A stretch of DNA of 64,000 bases from CAVTBX01 sp963733135 (GCA_963733135.1 CAVTBX010000008.1:1-64000), one strand, 5' to 3'. Shown: positions 45,376 through 54,416, counted from the stretch's first letter. Program-made: numbers and translations. The notes: a model not told the origin generated them from the letters alone.

Positions 45376-46720
45376 CTAGGAGGCCTTCGCCTGCGCGTAC
45401 TTCTGCATGAACAGGACCTCGGCGAGGGCGATGTGCTCGATCTCGCCCGGATCGACGCTCTCGTTGGCGGCGTGGATCAGGCACTGAGGCTCTTCGACAC
45501 CTAGGAGCATGATCTCGGCGTCAGGGAACACCTCCCGAAAGGCCGTGCAGAGCGGTATTGAGCCGCCCTGGCCTTGGAGCGTCACGTCGCGCCCGTACGC
45601 GTCGCGCATCGCGCTCGCGATGGCGTCGAAGCCGGTCCCTTCGGTCGCGCCCTGGAAGGGCTCGCCGTCGGCCTCACGTTCGAACTCGAGCTGGACGTGC
45701 CACGGCGCGACTGCCTCGAGGTGCTCGATCAGCTTCGTCTGCGCCTCCTTCGGGTTCGTTCCGGGCGGGACGCGCAGGTCGATGCGCGCCCGTGCCTCGT
45801 GCGGCACCGAGGCAGACGAGCCGACGACAGGTGGGCAGTCGATGCCGAGGACCGTAGCCGTAGGCCGGGCCCATAACGAGTCGGCGATCCCGTCCCCGAT
45901 GACGTCCACCCCGTCGAGCACGCCCGCGTCCGCCCGAAACTGTTCCTGGGGATACGCAGCGCCCGGCCATTTTCCGGCACCGTCGAGCCCGCTGCACCGT
46001 CGTCGAGCCCTGATCGTCCCGCAAGGTTGCGAGCATGCGAATGAGCGCAGCAAGCGCGTCCGGAGCGGCGCCGCCGAACATCCCAGAATGTACGGGGCTC
46101 TCGAGCGTGCGAACCGTTACGACTGCACGCGCGATTCCGCGGAGGCTCGTGGTCAGCGTCGGCACGCCCACTGCGACGTTGCCCGTGTCACAGACGAGAA
46201 TTGCGTCCGCGCCCAGCAAGTCGGGCTTCTCCCGCACGAAAGCCTCCAGGCCGCCGGTCCCCTGCTCCTCGGAGCCCTCGCCCACGATCTTGATCGTCAC
46301 GGGCGGCTCGTCCGCAAGCACACGTAGGGCGGTCATGTGGGCGGCCAGGCTTCCCTTGCAGTCGGCTGCGCCGCGTCCGTACCAGCGTCCGTTCCGCTCC
46401 GTCAGCTCCCAGGGCGGCGATTCCCAGCCCTCATGGGTCGCGGGCTGGACGTCATGATGAAAGTAGAGGAGGACTGTCGGCGCGCCGGCCGGCCCTGGAA
46501 TGAGGCCGCAGATGGCCTTGCTTCCGTCGGCCGTCTCATAGGCGCTGACGTTCTGGACGCCGACGCCGGAGAGTGCCTCAATCGTCCATTCCGCCATGCG
46601 CTCGCACTCCACGGGCTCGCTTCCGTCCGCGACGGATCTGAACGAGACCGCTTGCGAGAGGTCGTCCCACGCCTGCGGCATGAGCCCGCTGATTCGTTCG
46701 TGGAGAGCCTCTGAGGGCAC
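45376..46720 (-). CDS. M20 family metallopeptidase/dipeptidase, frameshifted
   Basis: An M20 dipeptidase-type enzyme that probably cleaves dipeptides. The N-terminal half has the zinc-site motifs LYFHHDVQP and RWYGRGAADCKGSLAAHM, plus GEGSEEQGTGGL with the catalytic/ligand Glu pair. Near 45988-45992 an extra base shifts the frame; the C-terminal half (GLDGAGKWPGAAYPQEQF ... FREVFPDAEIMLLGVEEPQCLIHAANESV) is in the next frame. The start is set at the GTG 46720 because no ATG fits; it is uncertain. Part of a peptide-use operon with the M24 peptidase and APC permeases. Confidence 0.85.
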
Positions 46721-46730
46721 GGCGTACTCG

Positions 46731-47144
46731 CTAATCGGAGACCACGTCGTCGAAGTCCCACTCCTCGAAGAAGTCCTCGATGTCGGGGCGCTTCTCGGGA
46801 CAGTAGACGTCCACCACAAGCGAGAGGCCTTGGCGAACCGTTCCGGGGAGTCTAGTCGGGCGGACGTAGAACTCGCCGCCGACGCCGAGCCGGAGCTTCC
46901 AATAGCCCTGCACGAGCTCGCTGTCTGCGATCTCGCAGACCGATCCGCCGTCATCGCCTAGCACCCCCGCGATCTGATCCTGGTCAGGGGCTGTAAGCCC
47001 AGCCTCCTCGTAGGCGGCGATCAGCTCCTGCGCCTTCGCGTTAGCTTCGTCGTTCTGACGGTCGTAGTTCCAGGCGACGAGCATCACGATCAGAAGGACG
47101 CCGAAGACCGCGGCCACGATCCAATAGATCGCGCGTCCCCTCAC
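46731..47144 (-). CDS. Single-pass membrane protein of unknown function
   Basis: A 137-residue protein with one N-terminal transmembrane helix (YWIVAAVFGVLLIVMLVAW, about 7-25), then a soluble domain with a helix (EANAKAQELIAAYEEAGLTAPDQDQIAGVLG) and two Cys. The start ATG overlaps the upstream permease stop (ATGA). It may be a periplasmic-side or cytosolic accessory of the permease. Not recognised. Confidence 0.68.
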   Translation of the reverse strand: MRGRAIYWIVAAVFGVLLIVMLVAWNYDRQNDEANAKAQELIAAYEEAGLTAPDQDQIAGVLGDDGGSVCEIADSELVQGYWKLRLGVGGEFYVRPTRLPGTVRQGLSLVVDVYCPEKRPDIEDFFEEWDFDDVVSD

Positions 47145-48607
47145 GCGACCGTCTCCGGATCGACCTCAGCCGTCTTCCAGCTCGGCTTCCGGAGCCAGAG
47201 GAAGAGCAGCGGGACGATGGCGCCGAGGAGGACGACCCCGCCGCCGACGAAGAGCACGTACCCGGTCGTGCTCAGGGTGCCGAGCTGGGACGGCGGAACG
47301 AATCCGATCGCGACCGCCGCGAGCGAAGAGAGGAACCCCATCGCGCAGAGCAGCGTCAGGGCCGGAGCGCGGTAGCCGCGCGGATGGTCGGGCTGCCGTT
47401 TCCGCAGGTTGTAGGCCGCGACGAACATCGACAGGTACATGAGGAGGTAGACGGACGTCGTGATCGTCATGAAGATCCAGTACGCGTTCGAGACGGCGGG
47501 GACGAACGCGAAGAGGAGCGCGAGCACCGTGGTCAGGGCGCCCTGCGCGGCCAGGATGTTCACCTGGACGCCCACGGGGTTCGTCCGCTGGAACCACGGC
47601 GGCATGTAGCCGCCTTCCCGCGCGACGAGCAGGAGGCTCCGCGACGGCCCGGCGAGCCAGGTGAGGAAGCCCGCCAGCGAGGCGGACACGATCGCGAGCC
47701 CGATGATCGGCGTCAGCCATTGAATGCCGAAGAAGGCCAGCACCGCGTCGAACGCCTGCATGATCCCGGCCGTCAGGCTCACGTCGGCCGCCGGCACGAC
47801 CCAGCTGATCGCGAGCGGCGGCAGAATCAAGATCAGGAGCACGAGTGCGGTGGCGAGGAGCATCACCCTTATGAACTGGCTGCTCGGGTCGCGAAGCCGA
47901 TTGACGTGCACAGCGTTCATCTCCATGCCCGAGTAGGCGCCGAAGTTGGAGACGATGAGGACGATGCTCGCGATCCCTGCCCACTCGGGGAAGAAGTGCT
48001 CGGCGTCCATCGGTGCCGCGGACGGGTTCCCCTGGGCGAGGTAGATGATCCCGAGGCCCACGAGGATGATCCCCGGGATCAGCGTGCCGATGAGGACGCC
48101 GCTCGAAGCGAGCTTGGCGATCACTCCGATGCCCCCGCGGAGCGTCACCATCACGCCGAGCCAGTAGACGCTGATGATCACGACCGCGGTCCAGACGCCG
48201 CTCGAGGCGAGGTCCGGGGCGATCACATACGCGAGCGTGGAGGCCACGAACGACAGCAACGTCGGGTAGTAGAAAAGAGTCATCGCGTACTGGTGCCAGG
48301 CGGCCGTAAAGCCCATGCGGGGCGAGATGCCCTCGGTTACCCAGCGGTAGATCCCGCCCGGCCAGCCGGAGGCGAGCTCAGCCGAGACGAGCGCCGTCGG
48401 GATCAGGAAGACAATCGCCGGCAGGACGTACAGGAACACAGCGGCTAGGCCGTAGACCGCCATCGTCGGCGCCGGCCGCAGACTGGCGACCGACGACACC
48501 GTCATCAGCGCAAGCGCCGTCCAGGCGATGTACGAGGGTCCCGCAATGGTGGCGCGGGCGGGCGCGGCGGCCGGGGTACGGTCTGCGGCCGAGTCTGCCG
48601 CCGACAC
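47141..48607 (-). CDS. APC family amino acid permease
   Basis: A 488-residue permease with about 12 transmembrane segments, of the glutamate:GABA antiporter/YjeM-like type: LIPTALVSAELASGWPGGIYRWVTEGISPRMGFTAAWHQY near the N-terminus is typical. A second helix set continues to KRQPDHPRGYRAPALTLLCAMG. It heads the cluster with the small membrane protein, peptidases and second permease. Its likely job is amino acid uptake or exchange. Confidence 0.91.
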   Translation of the reverse strand: MSAADSAADRTPAAAPARATIAGPSYIAWTALALMTVSSVASLRPAPTMAVYGLAAVFLYVLPAIVFLIPTALVSAELASGWPGGIYRWVTEGISPRMGFTAAWHQYAMTLFYYPTLLSFVASTLAYVIAPDLASSGVWTAVVIISVYWLGVMVTLRGGIGVIAKLASSGVLIGTLIPGIILVGLGIIYLAQGNPSAAPMDAEHFFPEWAGIASIVLIVSNFGAYSGMEMNAVHVNRLRDPSSQFIRVMLLATALVLLILILPPLAISWVVPAADVSLTAGIMQAFDAVLAFFGIQWLTPIIGLAIVSASLAGFLTWLAGPSRSLLLVAREGGYMPPWFQRTNPVGVQVNILAAQGALTTVLALLFAFVPAVSNAYWIFMTITTSVYLLMYLSMFVAAYNLRKRQPDHPRGYRAPALTLLCAMGFLSSLAAVAIGFVPPSQLGTLSTTGYVLFVGGGVVLLGAIVPLLFLWLRKPSWKTAEVDPETVA

Positions 48608-48642
48608 TATCCCTGCCCTCCGGACACGATTCTCTCGGCCAC

Positions 48643-49035
48643 CTAGGCCAGCGCCCTTCGCTTGATCGTGTCGAACTCGTCCTGCGTGAGCGCGCCGCTG
48701 TCGAGCAGCGCCTTCGCCTTCTCGATCTCCGCCGCGGCTCCACCGCTGCCTGCGGCGCCCCGCACGTACTCGTCGAGCTGGGCACGTTGAGTCCCCGTCC
48801 GCTCAACGTTGCGCGTCGTCATACCCTCGCTCTGCGTGATCAGGTACACAAAGACACCCAGGAACGGCAGGAAGATAGTGAAGATCAGCCACCCCGCCTT
48901 GCCCCAGCCGGAGATGTCGTCGCGGCGAAACACGTCTGCCCACACGGTGAAAAGCAGCCAGAACCACAGGATCCAGAGGAAGAAGACGATCATCGTCCAC
49001 ATCACGTCGAGAAACGGATAATCGGCAGCGAACAC
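48643..49035 (-). CDS. PLD-nuclease-N-type membrane protein with C-terminal SHOCT domain
   Basis: A 130-residue protein with two transmembrane helices (VMWTMIVFFLWILWFWLLFTVWADVFRR and GWGKAGWLIFTIFLPFLGVFVYLI, the layout of the PLDc_N domain) and a C-terminal short SHOCT motif (EIEKAKALLDSGALTQDEFDTIKRRAL). Such proteins are small and common in actinobacteria, function unknown. It is separated from the permease by 35 bases. Confidence 0.85.
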   Translation of the reverse strand: MFAADYPFLDVMWTMIVFFLWILWFWLLFTVWADVFRRDDISGWGKAGWLIFTIFLPFLGVFVYLITQSEGMTTRNVERTGTQRAQLDEYVRGAAGSGGAAAEIEKAKALLDSGALTQDEFDTIKRRALA

Positions 49036-49149
49036 CTACGTCTCCTCTAGATCGCTTTTCAGCCAGCGACAACCAGCGACGGTCGACTGAGCCATCCGGC
49101 GGCGACGCTATGCCGCCGATTACCCGTGGTACACGCGAAAGGGCCCAAT

Positions 49150-49161
49150 TCACCTATGTGA
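49150..49161. promoter_or_regulatory. Near-palindrome TCACCTATGTGA
   Basis: This 12-mer differs from its own inverse complement by one base pair and closely matches the perfect palindrome at 49519-49530. It lies about 80 bases past the stop of the small gene at 49239 and upstream of 49035. A shared regulator site is possible. Confidence 0.35.
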
Positions 49162-49238
49162 TCGCGAACGGGATGGGTCTCGAGATCACCCGTCGCGGAG
49201 GGGCCGATCGCGCATGGCCGCGGCAGGAGCTCGAGTCG

Positions 49239-49469
49239 CTACGCACGTCGTTGGGACGTGAGGCTCTTGTCGATTGCGGTCGCGCTGAGCAGCGTGAGCC
49301 CGAAGTCTGACAAGCGTCGTAGCAGGCCCTGGAGCTCCGCTTGGTCACGGACGGGGCCCGCCAGCACGGTGTTCCCTCCTTCGTGCGTCATGGTCATGCC
49401 CTCGAACGCGGGGTCGATTCTGTCGCTCAACTCGCCCATGACGACAAGGCGGTAATGCCGACTCGGCAT
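49239..49469 (-). CDS. Small protein downstream of the LAL regulator
   Basis: A 76-residue protein: MPSRHYRLVVMGELSDRIDPAFEGMTM with DQAELQGLLRRLSDFGLTLLSATAI. Small proteins of this pattern (YRLVVRGELSDRF...F.GM......G.T.L.G.V.DQA.L.GLL.R...LGLEL.SV) are common beside LuxR and other regulator genes in actinobacteria; function unknown. ATG at 49469. Confidence 0.72.
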   Translation of the reverse strand: MPSRHYRLVVMGELSDRIDPAFEGMTMTHEGGNTVLAGPVRDQAELQGLLRRLSDFGLTLLSATAIDKSLTSQRRA

Positions 49470-49518
49470 GCCGCAGCATTGCGCCTTCCGCGCGCTGTCT
49501 TTGCACGGAGCGTGACGA

Positions 49519-49530
49519 TCACCTAGGTGA
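49519..49530. promoter_or_regulatory. Palindrome TCACCTAGGTGA
   Basis: A perfect 12-bp palindrome between the LAL regulator stop and the start of the small gene (49469), where an operator for that gene would lie. A one-base variant occurs at 49150. Confidence 0.4.
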
Positions 49531-51801
49531 TTCTGTTTGCCTGAGTAGGCCGAGGGCGCCTGCCCGTGCGACGGCGTCGGCACGGGAATTGACGCCGAGC
49601 TTCCGATAGATCGCACGCGTGTGTGAACGGACTGTATTGGGCGACAGGAACAACTCGCCTCCGATCTGCCGCGCCGAGAGATCAGACACGAGCAGCCGGA
49701 GCACGGCCAGCTCAGCCTCACTCGGAGACTCGAGGATGTCGCCGTCGGCGGCACGGGACTTCGCCTGTCGGAGCTCAAGCTCGGCTTCGGCGGCAAGCGA
49801 CGGGACTCGGCCGGCGTCTACCAGGTCGCCGATCTCCTCCCGGGCTGACCGGAGCGTCGACTCCGCCTCGTCCAGGCGGCCCCGACGACAGCGCACTCGC
49901 GCGAGCACGACGAGCAGCCATGCGTGGTGCACTGTGGCCACTTCATCTCGAAAGAAGTGCTCGACATAGGCGAGCTCGCGCTCCGCTTCGGCGAGGTTGC
50001 CCTCGCCGGCAAGCACGGCACCCAGCGCCGCGGATGCGTTCGCGCCTATCCAGCTCCTGCTGCTGCCGACGCCACCCATGGTCAACTTCGCCTTCTCGGC
50101 GTGGGCTCGAGCGGACTCCAGTCGCCCCCGTTCGACGGCGACGAGCGCAAGTGTCGATCTGGCGAGGGCGTGGCCGGGCGGCCGGCGCTCGGCGTCTGGA
50201 TGCTCGATTGCCTGCAGCGCGACCGTCCACGCCTCGTCGAGCTCGCCTTCGAAGTAGAGGGCGCGTGCCAGACCGGCCAGGGCCGCAACGAGAACGTCGT
50301 CTGCTTGGGCCTGCGCGAGCTCGACGGCATGGCGACCGTCCACGACGGCCTGGCCGACATTGCCGTCGACCGAGGCAGCGCGCACCATCGCGTCGACCGC
50401 TTGGACGTACGGGCCGAAGAGATCCGCGCGCTCCGTTCGCGCCCGGTCCGCAAGCTGGAGAAAACGGCGCTGCTCGAGCGTGGACTGACCGATCATCGCC
50501 GCGGCCGTTGCAGCACCGACAGCGAGCTCTGGGTGCTCGATGACCTTCTCGTCGGGGAGCGTTCGCACCCAGCGAAGCAGCGTCCGGGCGCCGCCGGCCC
50601 GGATCAGGGACAGATGATGCTCGACGAGAAGCTGGCCGACGAGGTCGAGATCGCCGGCGGCGGCGGCATGCTCTGCTGCTTCCACGGGAAGAGCGTGTGA
50701 CCTGAGCCACGACGCGGCGCGCTGATGGATCGCCGGCGCGGCGCCGGGGTCCGAGGCTGCAAGCTGGGCTCGGGCGAACTCGGCAAACAGCGAGTGCACC
50801 CGGAACCAGCCTCCGTGCTCGAGTCGGCTGATGAACAGGTTCGAGCGCTCGAGCTCGGCCAGAACCGACGCGGCGTCCGAGCGTCCGAGCACCCCCGTGC
50901 AGAGTTCGGGGGTGAATCGGCCCAAGACGGAGGCATGCAGGAGGAAGGAGCGGGCCTCCTCGTCGAGTGATTCGAGCACTTCGTGGCTGAGGTAGTCGGC
51001 GACGAAGCGGTGACTCCCTCCGAAGTCGCGCACGGCACGGCGAGGGTCGTCCAACCTCCGAAGCCAGATCGAGGCGAGCGACAGCGCGGCGGGCCACCCT
51101 TCGGTTCGTTCGTGCAGCAGCTCGACCTCCTCCACCCCGAGATCGACACCCCCGCGTTCGACGAGGAGCTCATGCGCCTCTTCCGCCGTGAACGCAAGCT
51201 CGTCGGCGCGCAGCTCGGCAAGCTCACCGTGGGCACGCAGCCGCGCAAGCCGGAGCCCCGGGTCGGTTCGCGAGATGACGATCAGGCGTGCGACCGCCGG
51301 CAGGTGCTCGATGGCATAGTCGATCGACGCAAGACATTCCTCGTCCGTGACGAACTGAAGGTCTTCGAGCACGAGCACGAGCCCCTTTTCGAAGGCCCTG
51401 ATCCCGTTCATCAGCTCGTCGACTGGCGGCTCGAAAGCGCCCCCGCCCATCCTCAGCCGCTGCAGCGCCCCCCGCCCGAGACCCTCGCGAACTCGATCGA
51501 CGGCGGTCGCGGCATACATCCAAAGCCGCATCGGATCGTTGTCCCCGGCATCGAGCGTGACCCAAGCAATTGGCGCCTGGCGAGACGCACACCAGGCGCG
51601 CACCGCCGTCGTCTTCCCGTAGCCCGCCGGCGCGGCAACAAGGGTAACGGGCACTCCGTCGCCCTCGTCGAGCGTCCGCAAGAGACGGGGCCGATCGACG
51701 ACCTCGGCGCGCTGCCGCGGCGCCGACAGCTTCGCTTCCGCTAGCGGGAGGTCATCATCGACTCCACGCGGCTGAGAGTGCTCCTGGGTACCTGCGGTCA
51801 C
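49519..51801 (-). CDS. MalT/LAL-family LuxR transcriptional regulator
   Basis: A 760-residue large ATP-binding regulator. It has a Walker A motif APAGYGKTTAVRAW (about 57-70), a LVLVLEDLQF Walker B-like strand, an AAA/WH region (LLHASVLGRFTPELCTGVLG), a long TPR-like helical region, and a C-terminal LuxR HTH (LLVSDLSARQIGGELFLSPNTVRSHTRAIYRKLGVNSRADAVARA). Such regulators respond to a small ligand and activate catabolic genes. A target here is unknown; the small gene downstream is a candidate. Confidence 0.92.
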   Translation of the reverse strand: MTAGTQEHSQPRGVDDDLPLAEAKLSAPRQRAEVVDRPRLLRTLDEGDGVPVTLVAAPAGYGKTTAVRAWCASRQAPIAWVTLDAGDNDPMRLWMYAATAVDRVREGLGRGALQRLRMGGGAFEPPVDELMNGIRAFEKGLVLVLEDLQFVTDEECLASIDYAIEHLPAVARLIVISRTDPGLRLARLRAHGELAELRADELAFTAEEAHELLVERGGVDLGVEEVELLHERTEGWPAALSLASIWLRRLDDPRRAVRDFGGSHRFVADYLSHEVLESLDEEARSFLLHASVLGRFTPELCTGVLGRSDAASVLAELERSNLFISRLEHGGWFRVHSLFAEFARAQLAASDPGAAPAIHQRAASWLRSHALPVEAAEHAAAAGDLDLVGQLLVEHHLSLIRAGGARTLLRWVRTLPDEKVIEHPELAVGAATAAAMIGQSTLEQRRFLQLADRARTERADLFGPYVQAVDAMVRAASVDGNVGQAVVDGRHAVELAQAQADDVLVAALAGLARALYFEGELDEAWTVALQAIEHPDAERRPPGHALARSTLALVAVERGRLESARAHAEKAKLTMGGVGSSRSWIGANASAALGAVLAGEGNLAEAERELAYVEHFFRDEVATVHHAWLLVVLARVRCRRGRLDEAESTLRSAREEIGDLVDAGRVPSLAAEAELELRQAKSRAADGDILESPSEAELAVLRLLVSDLSARQIGGELFLSPNTVRSHTRAIYRKLGVNSRADAVARAGALGLLRQTESPR

Positions 51802-52039
51802 GAAGTGTCAGTTCTTGCTAAGCACCTAGAATCTTCTCAGAGCCGGCTGCCATACCGCAATTCGCGCATGGGGCGGGTCGGCCCTCTCGAGCTTGCCGAG
51901 CCGATCGCGGGTTCTCGCCCCCGATGCGTCTTACATTCACTCGGCGGCTGTCCGACGCTTCGGGGTTCCAGCTCCGTGGGGGTATCGGCTGTCGGGCAGA
52001 GGCTTCAGGTCGTCCTGAGCACGGCGACGGTTCTATGGA

Positions 52040-52081
52040 GCGGATGATGGGACTCGAACCCACGACCTTCTGCATGGCAAG
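52040..52081 (+). repeat. Attachment core: displaced tRNA-Gly 3' half (left end)
   Basis: Forty of 42 bases match the 3' half of the intact tRNA-Gly(GCC) at 62806-62847 in the same orientation. The two differences (T/A at the ninth base, A/T at the 23rd) are partners in the T-stem, so pairing is kept in both versions. The anticodon-loop side TGCATGGCAAG is preserved. This is what remains of a tRNA 3' half displaced by integration. Confidence 0.85.
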
Positions 52082-52188
52082 GAGCGCGGCTCGAGGCAAC
52101 TGGACGCGCCCAGAGGCGACAGACCGCACGTCCAAACGGTTCTAGGGCCGGATGGAATGACCCGAGGAGACAGCAACCGACACCCAAG

Positions 52189-52207
52189 GCTGACTGAGAA
52201 GCTGACT
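52189..52207 (+). repeat. Integrase arm-type repeat pair, left
   Basis: GCTGACT at 52189-52195 and 52201-52207, spaced 12 bases. A matching pair (spaced 11) lies near the right end at 62715-62732. In the circular form the two pairs would flank the attachment core, as arm-binding sites of lambda-like tyrosine integrases do. Confidence 0.65.
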
Positions 52208-52327
52208 AACGCCGTGCCTGGAATAGAGCGGGTGGCTTTCACGCTATATCTCGACGCATCTCTCCCCGATCGGCGCGTTCAAGCTGGGCATGAACCCGGT
52301 CGTGAAATTCACCTCCGTCCCGAGCGT

Positions 52328-52543
52328 TCACGGTTGCGTTCGGCGCCGGAGCGAGGAAATCGCCGCGCTTCCCGCCGTGAGGCCAGCGACGCTGACGCCG
52401 ATCAAGCCGGCCTTCATGACCTTGCTCTTCGTCACGCTTCCGCTCAGCGCACGAAGCGCATCGTTGACCTTTTCGAGAGGTCGCTCAGGTTCAGGTTCGC
52501 TTTTCCTGGTCAAGACTCTTCGCGTTCGCTCGAACAACAACAT
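52328..52543 (-). CDS. Small membrane-anchored basic protein
   Basis: A 71-residue protein with a basic N-terminus (FERTRRVLTRKSEPEPERPLEKVNDALRAL) and one transmembrane segment (VMKAGLIGVSVAGLTAGSAAISSL) followed by RRRTQP. AAAGGGG precedes the ATG at 52543. It sits between the left end and the integrase. Function unknown; may be cargo. Confidence 0.55.
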   Translation of the reverse strand: MLLFERTRRVLTRKSEPEPERPLEKVNDALRALSGSVTKSKVMKAGLIGVSVAGLTAGSAAISSLRRRTQP

Positions 52544-52647
52544 CAACCCCTTTGATTCTCGGGACACTGAAACCCCAACACCGAAACCCGTGAGGCTTGA
52601 CCATGCCACGGATCAACGTCCCTAAACACACCGCTTCATTTGAGAGC

Positions 52648-53781
52648 TTACGACGCTACCCCCGCTCCGGCTGCGCGGGCGAGCACGTCCTCGACCACCG
52701 TCGACGTGTCGCGGCCGTCCCGGGCGTAGACCCGCAGAGTGAACCCGGCGTCGGCATGCCCGACAAGCGAGGCGAGCGTAGTCGCCGGCAGTTCGAGGTC
52801 GGTCGCGAGCATCGACGCAAACGAGTGCCGGAGCGCGTGCCACGAAAGCCGATCGGCAGTGTCGGCGAGGTCGATCGCCGCTTTGGCTTCCTCGAGCGCT
52901 CGGCGCAGGTTCCGCTCTTGGACAGGCCCACCCTTGGAGGCGCAGATGACGAGGTCGCAGGAAGCAGTCCACGACGAGCGGAGCTTCCACGCGACGAGCA
53001 GCCGTCGCAGCGCTGGACGCAGCGGGACGGTGCGCAGTGCGGCGGCCGTCTTCGGAGGCTTCGCAGTCCCGTCCGGAAGGAGCGAACGCTGCACGGCAAG
53101 GGTACCGGTGTCGAAATCCACGTCGCCCCAGGTCAGCGCCCGCAGCTCGCCAAGGCGAAGTCCCGCGTAACCCGCGAGACCGAGCGCAGCCTGCCAGCGT
53201 TCCGAGGTCGCCGCGCCGATGAGTCGCGTCATGGTCTCGGCGTCAAGTACGGCGACGCGGCGAGCGTTCCGCTGCCTCGGTCGCTCCGAGGGAGCTAACC
53301 CATCCATCGGCGAACGGGTGACGATTCCCCGTCGCAGTGCAAGCGCGAAGGTGCCCGCGAGGATGCGGTAGACAGCGACGCATGTCCACGCCGAGTAGTG
53401 GTCTCTCATGCCGCGCAGCAGCCGGGCGACGTCGCTCGCAGTTACGTCTTGGATGCGGCGTGTTTTCACGGCGACGAGGTGCCGGTCGAGCAGATGCCGC
53501 TCGTGCATCCGCGTCCGCTCGGCGAGACGGCGCGACGCTTGGAACTCATCGAAGACGTCGCGGAAGGTCGCCGTCGCCGGAGCGGCGATACGACCCTCAC
53601 GTAGCCCGGCGAGCAGGCTTTCCCGGGCTCGGCGTGCCTCCGTCAGCGTCTCGGCGTCGAGCGTTCGCATCGTCCAGCGGCCAGCGAGCTTGAAGCCGGC
53701 GATGTAGCGGCCGTCGCGCACGTACAGGCCGGGGACGGGTCGGCCACGCGAGTCGAGCGCCCTTGTGCGCTTCCCCTGCAT
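52648..53781 (-). CDS. int: Tyrosine-type site-specific integrase
   Basis: A 377-residue integrase that should recombine the tRNA-Gly attachment site. It has an N-terminal arm-type DNA-binding region, a core-binding SAM-like domain (about 70-150), and a catalytic domain with Arg209 (AGLRLGELRAL), Lys244 region, His315-x-x-Arg318 (SWHALRHSF), His342 (GHADAGFT) and Tyr352 (LRVYARDG), the full RKHRHY set. The ATG at 53781 follows GAGGAGGACAAC. It is the last gene of a minus-strand operon with the helicase and HTH genes. Confidence 0.95.
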   Translation of the reverse strand: MQGKRTRALDSRGRPVPGLYVRDGRYIAGFKLAGRWTMRTLDAETLTEARRARESLLAGLREGRIAAPATATFRDVFDEFQASRRLAERTRMHERHLLDRHLVAVKTRRIQDVTASDVARLLRGMRDHYSAWTCVAVYRILAGTFALALRRGIVTRSPMDGLAPSERPRQRNARRVAVLDAETMTRLIGAATSERWQAALGLAGYAGLRLGELRALTWGDVDFDTGTLAVQRSLLPDGTAKPPKTAAALRTVPLRPALRRLLVAWKLRSSWTASCDLVICASKGGPVQERNLRRALEEAKAAIDLADTADRLSWHALRHSFASMLATDLELPATTLASLVGHADAGFTLRVYARDGRDTSTVVEDVLARAAGAGVAS

Positions 53782-53818
53782 GTTGTCCTCCTCGATCGGA
53801 GTGGCTGGCAATCGCAAT

Positions 53819-54145
53819 CTACACTCCCTTACGGCGGCGGGGTGGAGTGGCTGGCGCTTCTCCTCCCCCGTCGCCTCTGACGTAGGCGTCGAGATCGTCA
53901 CGGTGCACGAGTCGGCGGCGGCCGACGGCCGACGAGGGCAGCCGTCCGCGGGCGATCTCGCGTTCCAGTGTCCGCCGCGACAAACCTGTGTAGTCGGCCG
54001 ACGCGGAAAGCGACAGCCACGGCGTTCCGACCGTGATCCCGGTTGCGCTTGCAGCCTCGGTCGCGACGCGCTCGGCGACGAGATCCTCGATCGCGTCAAC
54101 CAAGTCCGGCGCGAGCACGGCGGCGAGGCGTTCGCGGGCGGTCAC
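53819..54145 (-). CDS. Helix-turn-helix (excisionase-like) protein
   Basis: A 108-residue protein. Its C-terminal half is a MerR/excisionase-type HTH: LSASADYTGLSRRTLEREIARGRLPSSAVGRRRLVHRDDLDAYV. An N-terminal helical part (ARERLAAVLAPDLVDAIEDLVAERV) precedes. Placed just upstream of the integrase, it is a good candidate recombination directionality factor. The GTG start at 54145 follows GGGAGGAACGGAC and overlaps the upstream gene's stop. Confidence 0.82.
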   Translation of the reverse strand: MTARERLAAVLAPDLVDAIEDLVAERVATEAASATGITVGTPWLSLSASADYTGLSRRTLEREIARGRLPSSAVGRRRLVHRDDLDAYVRGDGGGEAPATPPRRRKGV

Positions 54146-54288
54146 GTCCGTTCCTCCCGACAGGCGAAGTGCTCGCACCAGGACTCCCTGTCGGCCGGCT
54201 TGTGCCAGATCCCATTCGACGCGGCCAGAGTCACCGGCCGGTCGCACCAGCGGCAGCTGAGGTTGACCCACCAGCCGCGGGCGCTCAT
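54142..54288 (-). CDS. Small Cys-rich protein (possible zinc finger)
   Basis: A 48-residue protein starting MSARGWWVNLSCRWCDRPVT with CRWC and a later CEHFAC, suggesting a four-cysteine zinc site. Its start overlaps the previous stop (ATGA) and its stop overlaps the next GTG, so it is tightly coupled in the element operon. Confidence 0.65.
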   Translation of the reverse strand: MSARGWWVNLSCRWCDRPVTLAASNGIWHKPADRESWCEHFACREERT

Positions 54289-54416
54289 GCGGCCTCCCGT
54301 TCTTCGTCGTCTGTTCGAGCGGGACACGTCTCGGCGTGCTCGCCGTCAGCGCCGAAGAGGCTGGCGAGGCAGTCGCAGCCGTCCAGCCAGAACGTCAACT
54401 GTCGGGCGCTGGGCAC
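54285..54416 (-). CDS. Small protein coupled in the element operon
   Basis: A short ORF reading VPSARQLTFWLDGCDCLASLFGADGEHAETCPARTDDEEREAA with a GTG start at 54416 (start uncertain; upstream extension to 54509 is in frame). Its stop overlaps the next ATG. Three Cys might form a metal site. Function unknown. Confidence 0.5.
   Translation of the reverse strand: MPSARQLTFWLDGCDCLASLFGADGEHAETCPARTDDEEREAA

Larger units (their letters stand above)
51802..52327. other. Non-coding left border of the mobile element
   Basis: No gene is convincing here. The first part (51802-52039) is the LAL regulator upstream region; the rest holds the tRNA-derived core (52040-52081) and the GCTGACT direct repeat pair (52189-52207). 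Confidence 0.5.

Noticed and set aside
51818..52135. Minus ORF with AMQKVVGSSPI
   Set aside because: Translation of the tRNA-Gly fragment; such ORFs are artefacts of tRNA sequence.
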